A stretch of DNA of 64,000 nucleotides from JAICUF01 sp038250675. GTDB taxonomy: Bacteria > Gemmatimonadota > Gemmatimonadetes > Gemmatimonadales > GWC2-71-9. This document shows positions 29,175 through 38,040 of this stretch, in pieces. The DNA is taken from positions 5,940 through 69,939 of the forward strand of contig JBBSCB010000015.1 of assembly GCA_038250675.1 (NCBI GenBank), written 5' to 3'. The position numbers and the translations under genes were made by a program. The first letter of the stretch is position 1. Every line of letters starts with the position of its first letter. The notes below the pieces were generated by a model, which saw only the letters and a program-made list of their open reading frames with translations, was not told the origin of the DNA and made no database searches.

Positions 29175-30094
29175 GCATACTGGTGTTTCCGGGGCAGGGT
29201 GCGCAGAAGGTCGGCATGGGCCGGGACCTGGCCGAGCGATTTCCCGCGGCCCGCGCCGCGTTCGAGGCCATCGACGAGGTGCTCGGCTTTGGCCTCTCGA
29301 GCCTGATGTGGGATGGCCCCGAAGCCGAGTTGACGCTGACGCACAACGTGCAGCCGGCGATCCTGGCGCACTCGGCGGCGGTGCTTGCGGTCGTGGGCGA
29401 GCGGCTCGGTCCGATCGGCGCCGCGGCCGGCCACAGTCTGGGTGAGTACAGCGCCTACGTCGCCGCTGGCGCGCTGGCGCAGACCGACGCGGCGAGCCTT
29501 GTCCGGCGCCGCGGCGAGCTGATGTACGAGGCGGGGAAGGCGCGCCCCGGGGCCATGGCCGCAATCCTCGGCCTGTCCACCGCCGAGGTCGAGGCGGCGT
29601 GCGCGGAGGCCGCTGCCCATGGCGACATCGCGGTCGCAGCCAACCTGAATGCACCGGACCAGACCGTGATTTCCGGCGACCCGGCCGGCGTCGCGCTGGC
29701 GGCCGAACGGTGCAAGGCCCGCGGAGCCAGGCGGGTGATTGCGCTCAAGGTCAGCGGCGCGTTTCATTCGCCGCTCATGGCCCCGGTGGTCGACGGCCTC
29801 CATGCCGCGCTGCACGACGTGGAGTTTGGCGATCTGCGGTTCCCGGTCATTGCCAACGCGAGCGCCCAGGCGGTCACGACCGGCATGGATGCCAAGCGGC
29901 TGCTGCTGGACCAGGTCACGGCACCGGTGCGCTGGGTGGAATGCGTGCAGGCGGCCGCCGCGGCCAATCCGGGGGCATCGTTTCTCGAGATCGGGCACGG
30001 CAAGGTCCTCTCCGGTCTGGTGAAGCGCATCCTGCCGGATGCCGTCACCACAACCCTCGGCACCGCGGATGACGTTGAGAAGTTCCTGACATGA
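29171..30094 (+). CDS. fabD: Malonyl-CoA:ACP transacylase
   Basis: Loads malonate on ACP. It has 307 residues with nucleophile S89 in GHSLGEYSA and H199 in SGAFHSPLM; FPGQGAQ opens the protein. Two adjacent GTG codons (29168, 29171) are possible; the second gives the GTGA overlap with fabH that is typical of this operon. Confidence 0.95.
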   Translation: MSILVFPGQGAQKVGMGRDLAERFPAARAAFEAIDEVLGFGLSSLMWDGPEAELTLTHNVQPAILAHSAAVLAVVGERLGPIGAAAGHSLGEYSAYVAAGALAQTDAASLVRRRGELMYEAGKARPGAMAAILGLSTAEVEAACAEAAAHGDIAVAANLNAPDQTVISGDPAGVALAAERCKARGARRVIALKVSGAFHSPLMAPVVDGLHAALHDVEFGDLRFPVIANASAQAVTTGMDAKRLLLDQVTAPVRWVECVQAAAAANPGASFLEIGHGKVLSGLVKRILPDAVTTTLGTADDVEKFLT

Positions 30095-30831
30095 CGCAAA
30101 TTTCGCTCGACGGCAAGGTGGCGCTCGTCACCGGCGGTACCCGCGGCATCGGGCTGGCCATTGCCCGGACGCTGCTGGCGGCCGGCGCGCGCGTGGCTCT
30201 GACCGGGCGCGATGCCGCCCGGGCCGGCGAGGTGGCCGCCACACTGGGGGACGGCGCGATCGGTGTCGGCTGTGACGTGGCCCAAGCGGCCCAGGTGGAT
30301 GCGGCCGTCGCGGACGTCGAGCGGCGGCTCGGTCCGGTGGACATCCTGGTGAACAACGCCGGGCTCACCCGCGACAACATCCTGCTCCGGCTGACGGAGG
30401 AGGACTGGGACACGGTGCTGGACGCCAACCTGAAGGGCGCGTTCCACACTACCCGAGCCGTGCTGGAGGGGATGATGAAGCGCCGGGCTGGGCGTATCAT
30501 CAACATCAGCAGTGTGGTGGGGCTGACCGGCAACAAGGGTCAGGCCAACTATGCGGCCAGCAAGGCCGGGCTTTTCGGCTTCACCAAGTCAGTCGCCAAG
30601 GAGTACGCCAGCCGCAATGTGCTGGCCAATTGCATCGCGCCGGGCTTCATCGAGACCGACATGACGGGTGGCTTGCCGGAGGAGGCGCGCGCCTCCTTAT
30701 TACAGGCGATCGCCCTCGGCCGGCTGGGTCGCGCCGAGGACATCGCCGGCGCCGTTCTGTTCCTGGCGTCCGATCTGGCCGGGTACGTGACCGGGCAGGT
30801 GCTCGTGGTCGACGGCGGGATGGTTCTCTGA
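30091..30831 (+). CDS. fabG: 3-oxoacyl-ACP reductase
   Basis: NADPH-dependent short-chain reductase of the elongation cycle, 246 residues. The cofactor motif is TGGTRGIG (14-21), NNAG follows at 88-91, and the catalytic residues are S141, Y154 and K158 (YAASK). It begins at an ATGA overlap with fabD. Confidence 0.95.
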   Translation: MTQISLDGKVALVTGGTRGIGLAIARTLLAAGARVALTGRDAARAGEVAATLGDGAIGVGCDVAQAAQVDAAVADVERRLGPVDILVNNAGLTRDNILLRLTEEDWDTVLDANLKGAFHTTRAVLEGMMKRRAGRIINISSVVGLTGNKGQANYAASKAGLFGFTKSVAKEYASRNVLANCIAPGFIETDMTGGLPEEARASLLQAIALGRLGRAEDIAGAVLFLASDLAGYVTGQVLVVDGGMVL

Positions 30832-30862
30832 CTCGACCCCTCAATCATCCATCGAGGACGAC

Positions 30863-31102
30863 ATGGACAACGTGGAAGAGAAGGTCAAGGACATCATCGT
30901 CGAAGAGCTCGGAGTCGAGCGCGAAAAACTCACCGCCGAGGCGAGCTTCATGGAGGATCTCGGCGCCGACAGTCTCGACACCGTCGAGCTGGTGATGGCA
31001 TTCGAGAAGGAGTTCGACATCGACATCCCGGACGAGGACGCCGAGAAGCTTCGCACCGTCGGGGACGCGATGAAGTACCTGCATCAGAAGATCGGCAAGT
31101 AG
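30863..31102 (+). CDS. acpP: Acyl carrier protein
   Basis: A 79-residue acidic carrier. Ser37 in GADSLDTVE is the 4'-phosphopantetheine site. GAGGAC lies just before the ATG. A 31-base spacer separates it from fabG, the widest gap in this operon, which may allow stronger translation of this abundant protein. Confidence 0.97.
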   Translation: MDNVEEKVKDIIVEELGVEREKLTAEASFMEDLGADSLDTVELVMAFEKEFDIDIPDEDAEKLRTVGDAMKYLHQKIGK

Positions 31103-31103
31103 C

Positions 31104-32342
31104 TTGGCCGAACGAGTCGTCGTCACCGGGCTTGGCCTGGTGACTCCGGTGGGCAATGACGTGGAGTCGAGCTGGAGCGCCCTGGTCGCGGGACGCTCCG
31201 GCGCGGCGCCGATCACCAAGTTCGATCCATCGGCGCTGCAGGTCCGCTTCGCGTGCGAGATCAAGGGCTTCGATCCGCTCCAGTACATGGATCGGAAGGA
31301 AGCCAAGCGCTACGACGCGTTTGTGCAGTTTGCCCTCGCGGCCGCACACCAGGCGGTCACCCAGGCCGGCCTGGAAGGGAAGTTCCCGTCGCCCGACCGC
31401 ACCGGTGTCGTTATCGGCAGCGGCATCGGCGGTATGCGCACCTTCGAGGACCAGTGCTCGCTGTACCTCACCAAGGGACCTGATCGCGTCTCGCCCTTCT
31501 TCGTGCCGATGTTCATTCCCGACATCGCGGCGGGGCTGGTCTCCATCCGCTACGGCGCCAAGGGCCCCAACTTCGCCACGGTGAGCGCCTGCGCCTCGAG
31601 CGCGCACGCCATCGGCGAATCGTACACCATGATCCGCGACGGCAAGGCCGACGCCATGCTGAGCGGCGGCGCGGAGGCGGCGATCACCGGCCTCTCGATC
31701 GCGGGCTTCCAGAACATGAGGGCGCTATCCACCCGCAACGATTCGCCGGAGACGGCCAGCCGGCCGTTCGACCGTGACCGGGACGGCTTCGTCCTGGGTG
31801 ACGGCGCCGGCATGGTCATGCTCGAGTCGCTGGCCCACGCCGGGCGGCGCGGCGCCACGATTCTGGGCGAGGTGCTGGGGTATGGCGCCAGTGGCGACGC
31901 CTACCACATGACGGCGCCGGCGCCGGCCGGCGAAGGCGCCCAGCGGGCGATGCGCGCCGCCATGGCCGGCGCCGATTTTTCCCCGGCGGACGTTGGGTAC
32001 GTGAATGCCCACGGCACGTCCACCGAGCAGGGCGATATCGCCGAGACCGAGGCGATCAAGGCGGTCTTCGGCGAGCACGCCCGCAAGCTGATCTTCGGCT
32101 CGACCAAGTCGATGACCGGGCATCTTCTGGGGGCGGCGGGGGCGCTGGAGTTCGGCATTTCGCTGCTGGCAGCGCGCCGCGGTGTCATTCCGCCGACGAT
32201 CAACCAGTTCAACCCCGATCCCCAGTGCGATCTCGACTCGGCTCCCAACGCCAGCGTCGAACGGACCGTGCGGGTGGCGCTGAGCAATTCCTTCGGCTTC
32301 GGCGGGCATAACGCCACGCTGGCGGTGCGGGGCTGGGACTAG
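31104..32342 (+). CDS. fabF: 3-oxoacyl-ACP synthase II
   Basis: Elongating condensing enzyme, 412 residues, with the triad C163 (SACASSAHA), H303 (NAHGTSTEQGD) and H340 (TGHLLGAAG). The start must be TTG at 31104, one base after the acpP stop; it places VVVTGLGLVTPVG at the right distance and no ATG or GTG fits. It is the last gene before a terminator. Confidence 0.95.
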   Translation: MAERVVVTGLGLVTPVGNDVESSWSALVAGRSGAAPITKFDPSALQVRFACEIKGFDPLQYMDRKEAKRYDAFVQFALAAAHQAVTQAGLEGKFPSPDRTGVVIGSGIGGMRTFEDQCSLYLTKGPDRVSPFFVPMFIPDIAAGLVSIRYGAKGPNFATVSACASSAHAIGESYTMIRDGKADAMLSGGAEAAITGLSIAGFQNMRALSTRNDSPETASRPFDRDRDGFVLGDGAGMVMLESLAHAGRRGATILGEVLGYGASGDAYHMTAPAPAGEGAQRAMRAAMAGADFSPADVGYVNAHGTSTEQGDIAETEAIKAVFGEHARKLIFGSTKSMTGHLLGAAGALEFGISLLAARRGVIPPTINQFNPDPQCDLDSAPNASVERTVRVALSNSFGFGGHNATLAVRGWD

Positions 32343-32370
32343 GCCGGCGACCCTTGGACGGAGGATCCCA

Positions 32371-32402
32371 GCCCTCCCGGCTGCCATCGGGAGGGCCATT
32401 TT
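32371..32402 (+). terminator. Rho-independent terminator after fabF
   Basis: Stem GCCCTCCCG (32371-32379) with CGGGAGGGC (32388-32396), 8-base loop, then CATTTT. It lies 28 bases after the fabF stop and closes the fatty acid operon. Confidence 0.85.
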
Positions 32403-32443
32403 GCGTTCGGACGGGCCGCATAGCCCCATGCGGGCGGCGTACT

Positions 32444-32449
32444 TAGATT
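32444..32449 (+). promoter_or_regulatory. Possible -10 element before mqnE
   Basis: TAGATT fits the TAnnTT form and lies 34 bases before the mqnE ATG, after the fab terminator, where a promoter is expected. No TTG-type -35 is found at 16-18 bases, so support is partial. Confidence 0.35.
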
Positions 32450-32483
32450 GCAGGGAACAGGTACGACCACTCAAGGAGTCCGG

Positions 32484-33683
32484 ATGCCCGGCCAACTCGA
32501 CATGACCCGCCTCCGCGATCGCGCGCTCGAGCCCATCGCCCGCAAGGTGCTGGATGGCTCCCGGCTCGACACCGCGGATGGGCTGGCCCTGTATGCCACG
32601 AGCGACCTGCTGGGGCTCGGCATGCTGGCGGACTACGCCAACCGCCGCCGCAACGGCGACCGCGTCTTCTTCTCCGCCAATCAGCACATCAATCCGACCA
32701 ACGTCTGCATCCTGCGCAACACCTGCACGTTCTGCTCCTTTGCCCGGATGCCGAAGGAGGATGGTGCGTATACCCGCTCGCTCGAGGAGGTCTACCACGA
32801 GGCCGAGCAGGCGGCGGACTCACCAACCCGCGAGTTTCACATCGTGGGCGGGCTCCATCCCAAGCTCAAGCTGAGCTACTACACGGACATGATCCGCGGT
32901 CTCAAGGCGCGTCACCCCGAGGTGCACATCAAGGCGCTGACGGCGGTCGAGATCGCGCACCTGGCGCGCATAGAACGCAGCACGGAGCGGGAGGTGCTGC
33001 TCGCCCTCAAGGACGCCGGCCTCACCAGTCTGCCGGGCGGCGGTGCGGAGGTATTCAGCACGGCGGTGCGCGCCACCATCGCGGAACGCAAGCTCACCGG
33101 CGAGGAATGGATCCGGGTGCATCGCGAGGCCCACGGCCTCGGCATTCCCACCAACTGCACCATGCTGTACGGGCACGTGGAGACCGCCGAAGACCGGATC
33201 GAGCACCTGCGCATGCTGCGCGCGCTTCAGGACGATACCGGCGGCTTCCTGACCTACATCCCGCTGGCCTACCACACCGAGCACAACGAGCTCGGCGAGG
33301 AGCTCGGTCGCGTCGGCACCGCCACGACCGGGTACGAAGACCTGAAGGCGATCGCCGTGGGCCGGCTGTTCCTCGACAACATCCCGCACATCAAGACCCA
33401 CTGGCCCATGGTCACGCCCTTCATGTCGCAGATCGCGCTCGCATTCGGCTGCGATGACGTCGAGGGGACGGTGATCTACGAGCGCGTCTACCATGAGGCC
33501 GGCGCGCGGACCCAGATGCACATGCCCTACCTGGGATTGGTCGGGCTGATCCGCGATGCCGGCCGCCGCCCCGTCGAGCGCGACAGTCTCTACCAGCCGG
33601 TGCGCGAGACCTTCGACGATCCGCCCCCGGTGGGGCCGACGCGCGAGCGCACCCGTGCCTTGCCCGTGGTGCACGCCGCGTGA
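32484..33683 (+). CDS. mqnE: Aminodeoxyfutalosine synthase (radical SAM)
   Basis: Second enzyme of the futalosine menaquinone pathway: it joins the MqnA product to the adenosyl radical from SAM. It has 399 residues from an ATG preceded by AAGGAG. The cluster-binding cysteines are C75, C81 and C84 (CILRNTCTFC), a CX5CX2C spacing that differs from the usual CX3CX2C seen in the mqnC product next door. Neighbouring motifs HINPTNV and the GGAEVFS segment fit MqnE. It is coupled to mqnA by a GTGA overlap. Confidence 0.9.
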   Translation: MPGQLDMTRLRDRALEPIARKVLDGSRLDTADGLALYATSDLLGLGMLADYANRRRNGDRVFFSANQHINPTNVCILRNTCTFCSFARMPKEDGAYTRSLEEVYHEAEQAADSPTREFHIVGGLHPKLKLSYYTDMIRGLKARHPEVHIKALTAVEIAHLARIERSTEREVLLALKDAGLTSLPGGGAEVFSTAVRATIAERKLTGEEWIRVHREAHGLGIPTNCTMLYGHVETAEDRIEHLRMLRALQDDTGGFLTYIPLAYHTEHNELGEELGRVGTATTGYEDLKAIAVGRLFLDNIPHIKTHWPMVTPFMSQIALAFGCDDVEGTVIYERVYHEAGARTQMHMPYLGLVGLIRDAGRRPVERDSLYQPVRETFDDPPPVGPTRERTRALPVVHAA

Positions 33684-34501
33684 GGCTCGGCCGGATTCCC
33701 TGGATCAACTGCTACCCGGTCTACGGAGCGGTTGACCGCGGGCTCGTGTCGGTCCCGGCGCAACTCGTCTCCGGTACCGCATCGGAGCTCAACGACCTGC
33801 TCGCCGCCGGTGAGCTGGACGTGAGCGTCGTCTCGGCCGTGGAATATGCCCGCAATGCCGCCGCCTATCACCTCCTGCCCAATCTCGCGATCACCTGCGA
33901 CGGGCCGGTGCACAGCGTGGCGCTGTTTTCCCGCCGGCCCGTCAGCGAGTTGTCGGATACGACGGTGCTCCGCACCGCGTCGTCGCGGACCTCGGTGCTG
34001 CTCCTGGAGCTCCTGTGCCGCCATCGCTGGGGCGTGACGCCGCGATTTGCCACCGTGCGGGCCGAGGCGGCGGACCTGGCCACGCTGGCGGAGTTTCCGC
34101 ACGAGGCGGTGCTGGTGATCGGCGACGCTGCGCTCATGCTCTCGGCGAGGGAGGCGTATCCCTATCGGATCGACCTGGGCGCCGAGTGGAAGGCGTGGAC
34201 CGGATTGCCCTTTGTCTTTGCCGTGTGGGCCGCCCGGCGTGACGCGCCGGCCGCGGCGGTGCAGCAGCTCCACGCCGGCCTGCTGGCCTCGCGTGACTGG
34301 GGGCTGGAGCATCTTGATGAGCTGGCCACTGCCGCGGCCGCGGCCACCGGCGTCACGGCGGCCGTTTGCCGCGCGTATCTCGGTGACCTGGACTACCGGC
34401 TGTCATACCGCCATCTGGCCGGACTCACCGACTTCTTCCGGCGCCTGGCGCAGGACGGGCTGGTGCCGGACGGTTCGCTTTCCTTCATCACCGCCGCCTG
34501 A
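33680..34501 (+). CDS. mqnA: Chorismate dehydratase
   Basis: First step of the futalosine pathway: dehydrates chorismate to 3-enolpyruvylbenzoate. It has 273 residues, starts at GTG and has a periplasmic-binding-protein fold. The family opening LGRIPWINCYPVYGA and the substrate region SGTASELNDLLAAGELDVS are clear. Lying between mqnE and mqnC, the assignment is strong. mqnB and mqnD are not in the window. Confidence 0.92.
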   Translation: MRLGRIPWINCYPVYGAVDRGLVSVPAQLVSGTASELNDLLAAGELDVSVVSAVEYARNAAAYHLLPNLAITCDGPVHSVALFSRRPVSELSDTTVLRTASSRTSVLLLELLCRHRWGVTPRFATVRAEAADLATLAEFPHEAVLVIGDAALMLSAREAYPYRIDLGAEWKAWTGLPFVFAVWAARRDAPAAAVQQLHAGLLASRDWGLEHLDELATAAAAATGVTAAVCRAYLGDLDYRLSYRHLAGLTDFFRRLAQDGLVPDGSLSFITAA

Positions 34502-34512
34502 GCAGGAATGTC

Positions 34513-35574
34513 ATGAGCACCGTTGACCGCACCACCGGCGAATTCCGTGACTGGCTCGAACTCTACGAGCGAGCCTCGCTCATCGAGCTGGGGCAGCTCG
34601 CCGACGCGGAGCGGTGGCGGCATCATCCCGACAACGTGGTCACCTACATCATCGATCGCAACATCAATTACACCAACGTCTGCACGGCGGATTGCAAGTT
34701 CTGCGCATTCTATCGGCGGCCAAAGGATCTCGACGGCTACGTACTCAGCTACGAGCAGATCGGCCAGAAGATCGACGAATGCAAGGCGATCGGCGGCGTC
34801 CAGATTCTGTTGCAGGGCGGCCACAATCCATACATTCCGTTCGAGTGGTATCTCGAGCTGATGCGCTACATCAAGCGCCATCACCCGATCCACATCCACG
34901 GCTTTTCGCCGTCCGAAGTCGTCTTCTTTGCCAGGCGTTTCGGGATGACGGTGCCGGACGTGGTGCGGGAGCTCCGTGCCGCGGGACTCGACAGCATTCC
35001 AGGCGGGGGCGGCGAGATCCTGGTGGACAGCATCCGGGAGCGGGTGGCCCGCAAGAAGGCCCAGACCGAGGAGTGGCTGGGAGTGCAGGAGGAGGCGCAT
35101 CGGCAGGGCATGAAGACGTCGATCACGATGATGTACGGCCTGGGCGAGACCAACGCCGACCGGATCGAGCATCTCGTCCGTGTGCGTCAGCTCCAGGCCC
35201 GGACCGGCGGCTTTACGGCGTTCATCTGCTGGCCGCTCCAGCCGGACGGCACGGGCATGGCCGACAGCGTCAAGACCGACGCGGTGACGTATCTCCGCAC
35301 CCTGGCCATGGCGCGCATCGTCTGCGACAACATGCCCAATCTCCAGTCGTCCTGGGTCACCATGGGCCTCAAGGTGGGCCAGGTGGCGCTGCGCTTCGGC
35401 GCCAACGATTTTGGCAGCCTGATGATGGAGGAAAACGTCGTGTCGTCGGCCGGGACCACGCACCGCGCCACGATCGCGGAGATGGAGCGTGCCATTCGCG
35501 ACGCCGGCTACGGTGTGCGCCGTCGTCGGCAGGACTACAGCTTCCTTCCGGAGGCCGCGACCGCCGCGGCCTGA
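34513..35574 (+). CDS. mqnC: Cyclic dehypoxanthine futalosine synthase (radical SAM)
   Basis: Radical SAM enzyme that closes the naphthoquinone ring of menaquinone. It has 353 residues with the standard CX3CX2C motif at C57, C61 and C64 (CTADCKFC). The family segments GGVQILLQGGHNP and GLDSIPGGGGEILV are present. It lies 11 bases after mqnA. The menaquinone made by this route is the likely electron acceptor for the complex I encoded upstream. Confidence 0.93.
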   Translation: MSTVDRTTGEFRDWLELYERASLIELGQLADAERWRHHPDNVVTYIIDRNINYTNVCTADCKFCAFYRRPKDLDGYVLSYEQIGQKIDECKAIGGVQILLQGGHNPYIPFEWYLELMRYIKRHHPIHIHGFSPSEVVFFARRFGMTVPDVVRELRAAGLDSIPGGGGEILVDSIRERVARKKAQTEEWLGVQEEAHRQGMKTSITMMYGLGETNADRIEHLVRVRQLQARTGGFTAFICWPLQPDGTGMADSVKTDAVTYLRTLAMARIVCDNMPNLQSSWVTMGLKVGQVALRFGANDFGSLMMEENVVSSAGTTHRATIAEMERAIRDAGYGVRRRRQDYSFLPEAATAAA

Positions 35575-35581
35575 TGCCTTC

Positions 35582-36058
35582 ATGAGCCGGGTCGGCATCG
35601 GGTACGATTCGCATCGCTTCGCGCCCGGCCGGCCACTGGTGCTGGGCGGAGTGCGGATACCGCACGACCTCGGACTGGCCGGCCACTCCGACGCGGATGC
35701 GGTGGCGCACGCCGTGATCGACGCGATGCTCGGCGCCGCGGCCGCCGGCGATATCGGCCGCCTGTTTCCCGACACCGATCCCGCCTGGAAGCATGCGGAT
35801 TCCATGCAGCTTCTCGCCACCGCGCTTGGCGTGGTGCGAGATCGGGGTTACCGTGTGGCCCAGGCCGACGTGACGATCATTGCCCAGGCGCCGCGACTCA
35901 CGCCGCATGTCGATGCGATCGCCGCAGCCCTGGCCCGGGCGCTGAGCGTCGACCCCGGCGACGTTGGCGTCAAGGCCAAGACCAACGAAGGAATGGGTTT
36001 CATCGGGCGGAGCGAGGGCATCGCGGTGATCGCCATTGCCACGCTGGAGGCCCGCTGA
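35582..36058 (+). CDS. ispF: 2-C-methyl-D-erythritol 2,4-cyclodiphosphate synthase
   Basis: MEP-pathway enzyme of isoprenoid synthesis, which would also supply the menaquinone side chain. It has 158 residues with metal ligands D9, H11 (GYDSHRF) and H43, and the C-terminal signature KAKTNEGMGFIGRSEGI. It lies seven bases after mqnC. Its stop codon overlaps a CTG that is probably the start of the next gene. Confidence 0.94.
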   Translation: MSRVGIGYDSHRFAPGRPLVLGGVRIPHDLGLAGHSDADAVAHAVIDAMLGAAAAGDIGRLFPDTDPAWKHADSMQLLATALGVVRDRGYRVAQADVTIIAQAPRLTPHVDAIAAALARALSVDPGDVGVKAKTNEGMGFIGRSEGIAVIAIATLEAR

Positions 36059-37116
36059 TCGAGTCGCTGCTCCAGTGGCTGAGCGGGCTCCCGAGCATCG
36101 CCGTCTACCTGGTCCTCGGTCTCTTCGCCGCGGTCGAGAACGTCATCCCCCCCATGCCCACCGACGCCGCCGTGGCGCTCGGCGCCTTTCTAAGCCACCG
36201 GGGCGTGACCACGCCACTCGGCGTTTTCATCGTCATCTGGGTCTGCAATATGGCCGGCGCCACCGCGGTGTATTTCCTGGCGCGACGCCACGGGCGCCGC
36301 CTTTTCTCCACCGGCGCGGGCCGGCGGCTGCTGGCCCCGCGCGCGCTCGCCACGATTGAGCGGGAGTATCTCCGCTTCGGCGTGGCCGGCATCTTCGTCG
36401 CCCGGTTTCTGCCGGGCTTCCGCGCCGTTGTTGCGCCGTTCGCCGGCATCGCCAATATCAGCGCCGCGCGCGCGCTGATTCCGATGGGCCTTGCGTCGGC
36501 GCTGTGGTACGGCGCCATCACGGTCCTCGGCGCCATGCTGGGGAATGAATGGAGCACCGTCAGCGCCACCCTCGTGCGGCTCAATCGCACGCTCGTCATT
36601 GCGGGATTGGTGCTGCTCGCTGCCGGCGTCGGCTGGTGGTTGCTGCGGCGCCGTCGGCGCCGGCGTGAGCCGGTCTGGTCCGCGCTGAGCGAGGCGTTCG
36701 AATCACCGCCCGTCGGCATGCCCGGCCACGAGGAGGTGTCGCGCCGGGCCGCTGCAGCGCTGCTGCTCGAGATTGCGTACGCCGATGACTGTATCACTGC
36801 CGAAGAGCGGGAGGACGTTGCGCGCCGACTGCGGGAGCGATGGGGATTGCCCGGCCGCCGCGCGGTGGGACCGGGAGACTCCGATCATCCGGAGCGGTCC
36901 AGTCTGGTGAGCTATGCCGCCAGGATCTCGGCGCGCTTTGGGCGTGAGCGGCGTGTGGCACTGCTCGAACGCATGTGGCAGACTGCCCTTGGCGATCACG
37001 GCTCGGCCCAGTCGGAGCGCCGCATCGTGGAGCGAGCGGCCATCCTGCTCGGGCTCACACCGGCCGAGGCGGCGGCCGTGTACGAGCGCGCGGCGGTGCA
37101 GGGAGACGCACTGTGA
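36055..37116 (+). CDS. DedA-family membrane protein fused to a TerB-like domain
   Basis: The N-terminal roughly 200 residues are a DedA/VTT-type membrane domain (AVENVIPPMPTDAAVALGAF, later ARFLPGFRAVVAPFAGI), and the last roughly 130 residues resemble TerB-like helical domains (LLLEIAYADDCITAEEREDV). A start at ATG 36154 would cut off the first helix and the conserved ENVIPP segment. The frame is open back into ispF, where CTG at 36055 gives a CTGA junction just like the ATGA/GTGA junctions elsewhere, so a CTG start (353 residues) is proposed; no ATG, GTG or TTG lies between. DedA proteins act in lipid flipping and membrane homeostasis; the role of the TerB part is unknown. Confidence 0.7.
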   Translation: MIESLLQWLSGLPSIAVYLVLGLFAAVENVIPPMPTDAAVALGAFLSHRGVTTPLGVFIVIWVCNMAGATAVYFLARRHGRRLFSTGAGRRLLAPRALATIEREYLRFGVAGIFVARFLPGFRAVVAPFAGIANISAARALIPMGLASALWYGAITVLGAMLGNEWSTVSATLVRLNRTLVIAGLVLLAAGVGWWLLRRRRRRREPVWSALSEAFESPPVGMPGHEEVSRRAAAALLLEIAYADDCITAEEREDVARRLRERWGLPGRRAVGPGDSDHPERSSLVSYAARISARFGRERRVALLERMWQTALGDHGSAQSERRIVERAAILLGLTPAEAAAVYERAAVQGDAL

Positions 37117-38030
37117 CGTCCCCGGTCCGCCAGCTCGTCTCGCGCGAATTCCTGCTGTCATCGTTCCGCGACTACCTCTCGCTGGAAGCCGGGAGCAGCG
37201 CCAACACGGTCGAGGCGTACCTCCGCGATTTGACGCGGATGGGAGAGTTTGCGCTCTCGCGCGGCATACATGCTCCCGCCGATGTCACCCGAACCGCGCT
37301 GCGCGACTTCATCTTCCTGTTGAAGGACCTGGGCCTAAGTCCCGCAACGATACGGCGTACCGTCTCCTCCATCCGCACCTACTTCACCTTCCTGCTTGGC
37401 GAAGGCGTCGTCCGCGACGATCCCAGCGACCGGCTGGAGAGTCCTCGCCGATGGCGCACGCTGCCGGATACGCTGGGAGCCACCGAGGTCGCGGCACTGC
37501 TCGAAGCGGCCGCCACCGACCGGCCGCTGGCCTGGCGGGACCGCGCGCTGCTCGAGCTCGCCTACGGCGCCGGCCTCCGCGTCAGCGAGCTGTGCGGCCT
37601 GGGACTCGGCGATCTCGTCATGGATGAGGGACTGGTCCGCGTCTTCGGCAAAGGCGGGAAGGAGCGACTGGTGCCGATCGGGCGCGGCGTCATCGGGATC
37701 GTGTCGGTGTATCTCCACACCCTGCGGCCCGAGCTCGATCATGGACACACCGGAGGGCGAGTGCTGCTCAATGTCCGCGGCGAGCCGCTGTCTCGTGTCG
37801 GTGCGTGGGGCGTGGTGAAACAGGCGGCCACGCGGGCGGGTATCACCAAGCGGGTCACGCCCCACACGCTCCGCCACAGCTTTGCCACTCACCTGCTGGA
37901 AGGTGGCGCCGATCTCCGCGCCGTGCAGGAGATGCTGGGCCACGCCGATCTCTCGACCACCCAGATCTACACCCACGTGGACCGGGAATACCTGCGCTCG
38001 GTCCACAAGCAGTTCCATCCGCGAGGGTAG
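37113..38030 (+). CDS. Tyrosine recombinase XerC/XerD
   Basis: Site-specific recombinase of chromosome-dimer resolution, 305 residues, from GTG 37113 (GTGA junction). An N-terminal SAM-like core-binding domain covers residues about 10-105 and the catalytic domain the rest. Catalytic residues R156, K183, H251, R254, H277 and Tyr286 (TTQIYTHV) are all present. Size and the lack of integrase extras point to XerC/XerD and not a phage integrase; which of the two cannot be decided here. A candidate dif site, its expected target, lies 18.7 kb downstream. Confidence 0.88.
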   Translation: MTSPVRQLVSREFLLSSFRDYLSLEAGSSANTVEAYLRDLTRMGEFALSRGIHAPADVTRTALRDFIFLLKDLGLSPATIRRTVSSIRTYFTFLLGEGVVRDDPSDRLESPRRWRTLPDTLGATEVAALLEAAATDRPLAWRDRALLELAYGAGLRVSELCGLGLGDLVMDEGLVRVFGKGGKERLVPIGRGVIGIVSVYLHTLRPELDHGHTGGRVLLNVRGEPLSRVGAWGVVKQAATRAGITKRVTPHTLRHSFATHLLEGGADLRAVQEMLGHADLSTTQIYTHVDREYLRSVHKQFHPRG

Positions 38031-38040
38031 GGATACTGGC

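Noticed and set aside
36154..37116. ATG 36154 as the start of the DedA-TerB gene
   Set aside because: It would remove the first membrane helix and the conserved ENVIPP segment, which are encoded in the same open frame immediately upstream.
37113..38030. The tyrosine recombinase as a phage or island integrase using tRNA-Arg as attachment site
   Set aside because: No phage or cargo genes, no direct repeat of the tRNA 3' end and no composition change are seen. The protein has plain XerC/D length and lies inside a housekeeping gene run.
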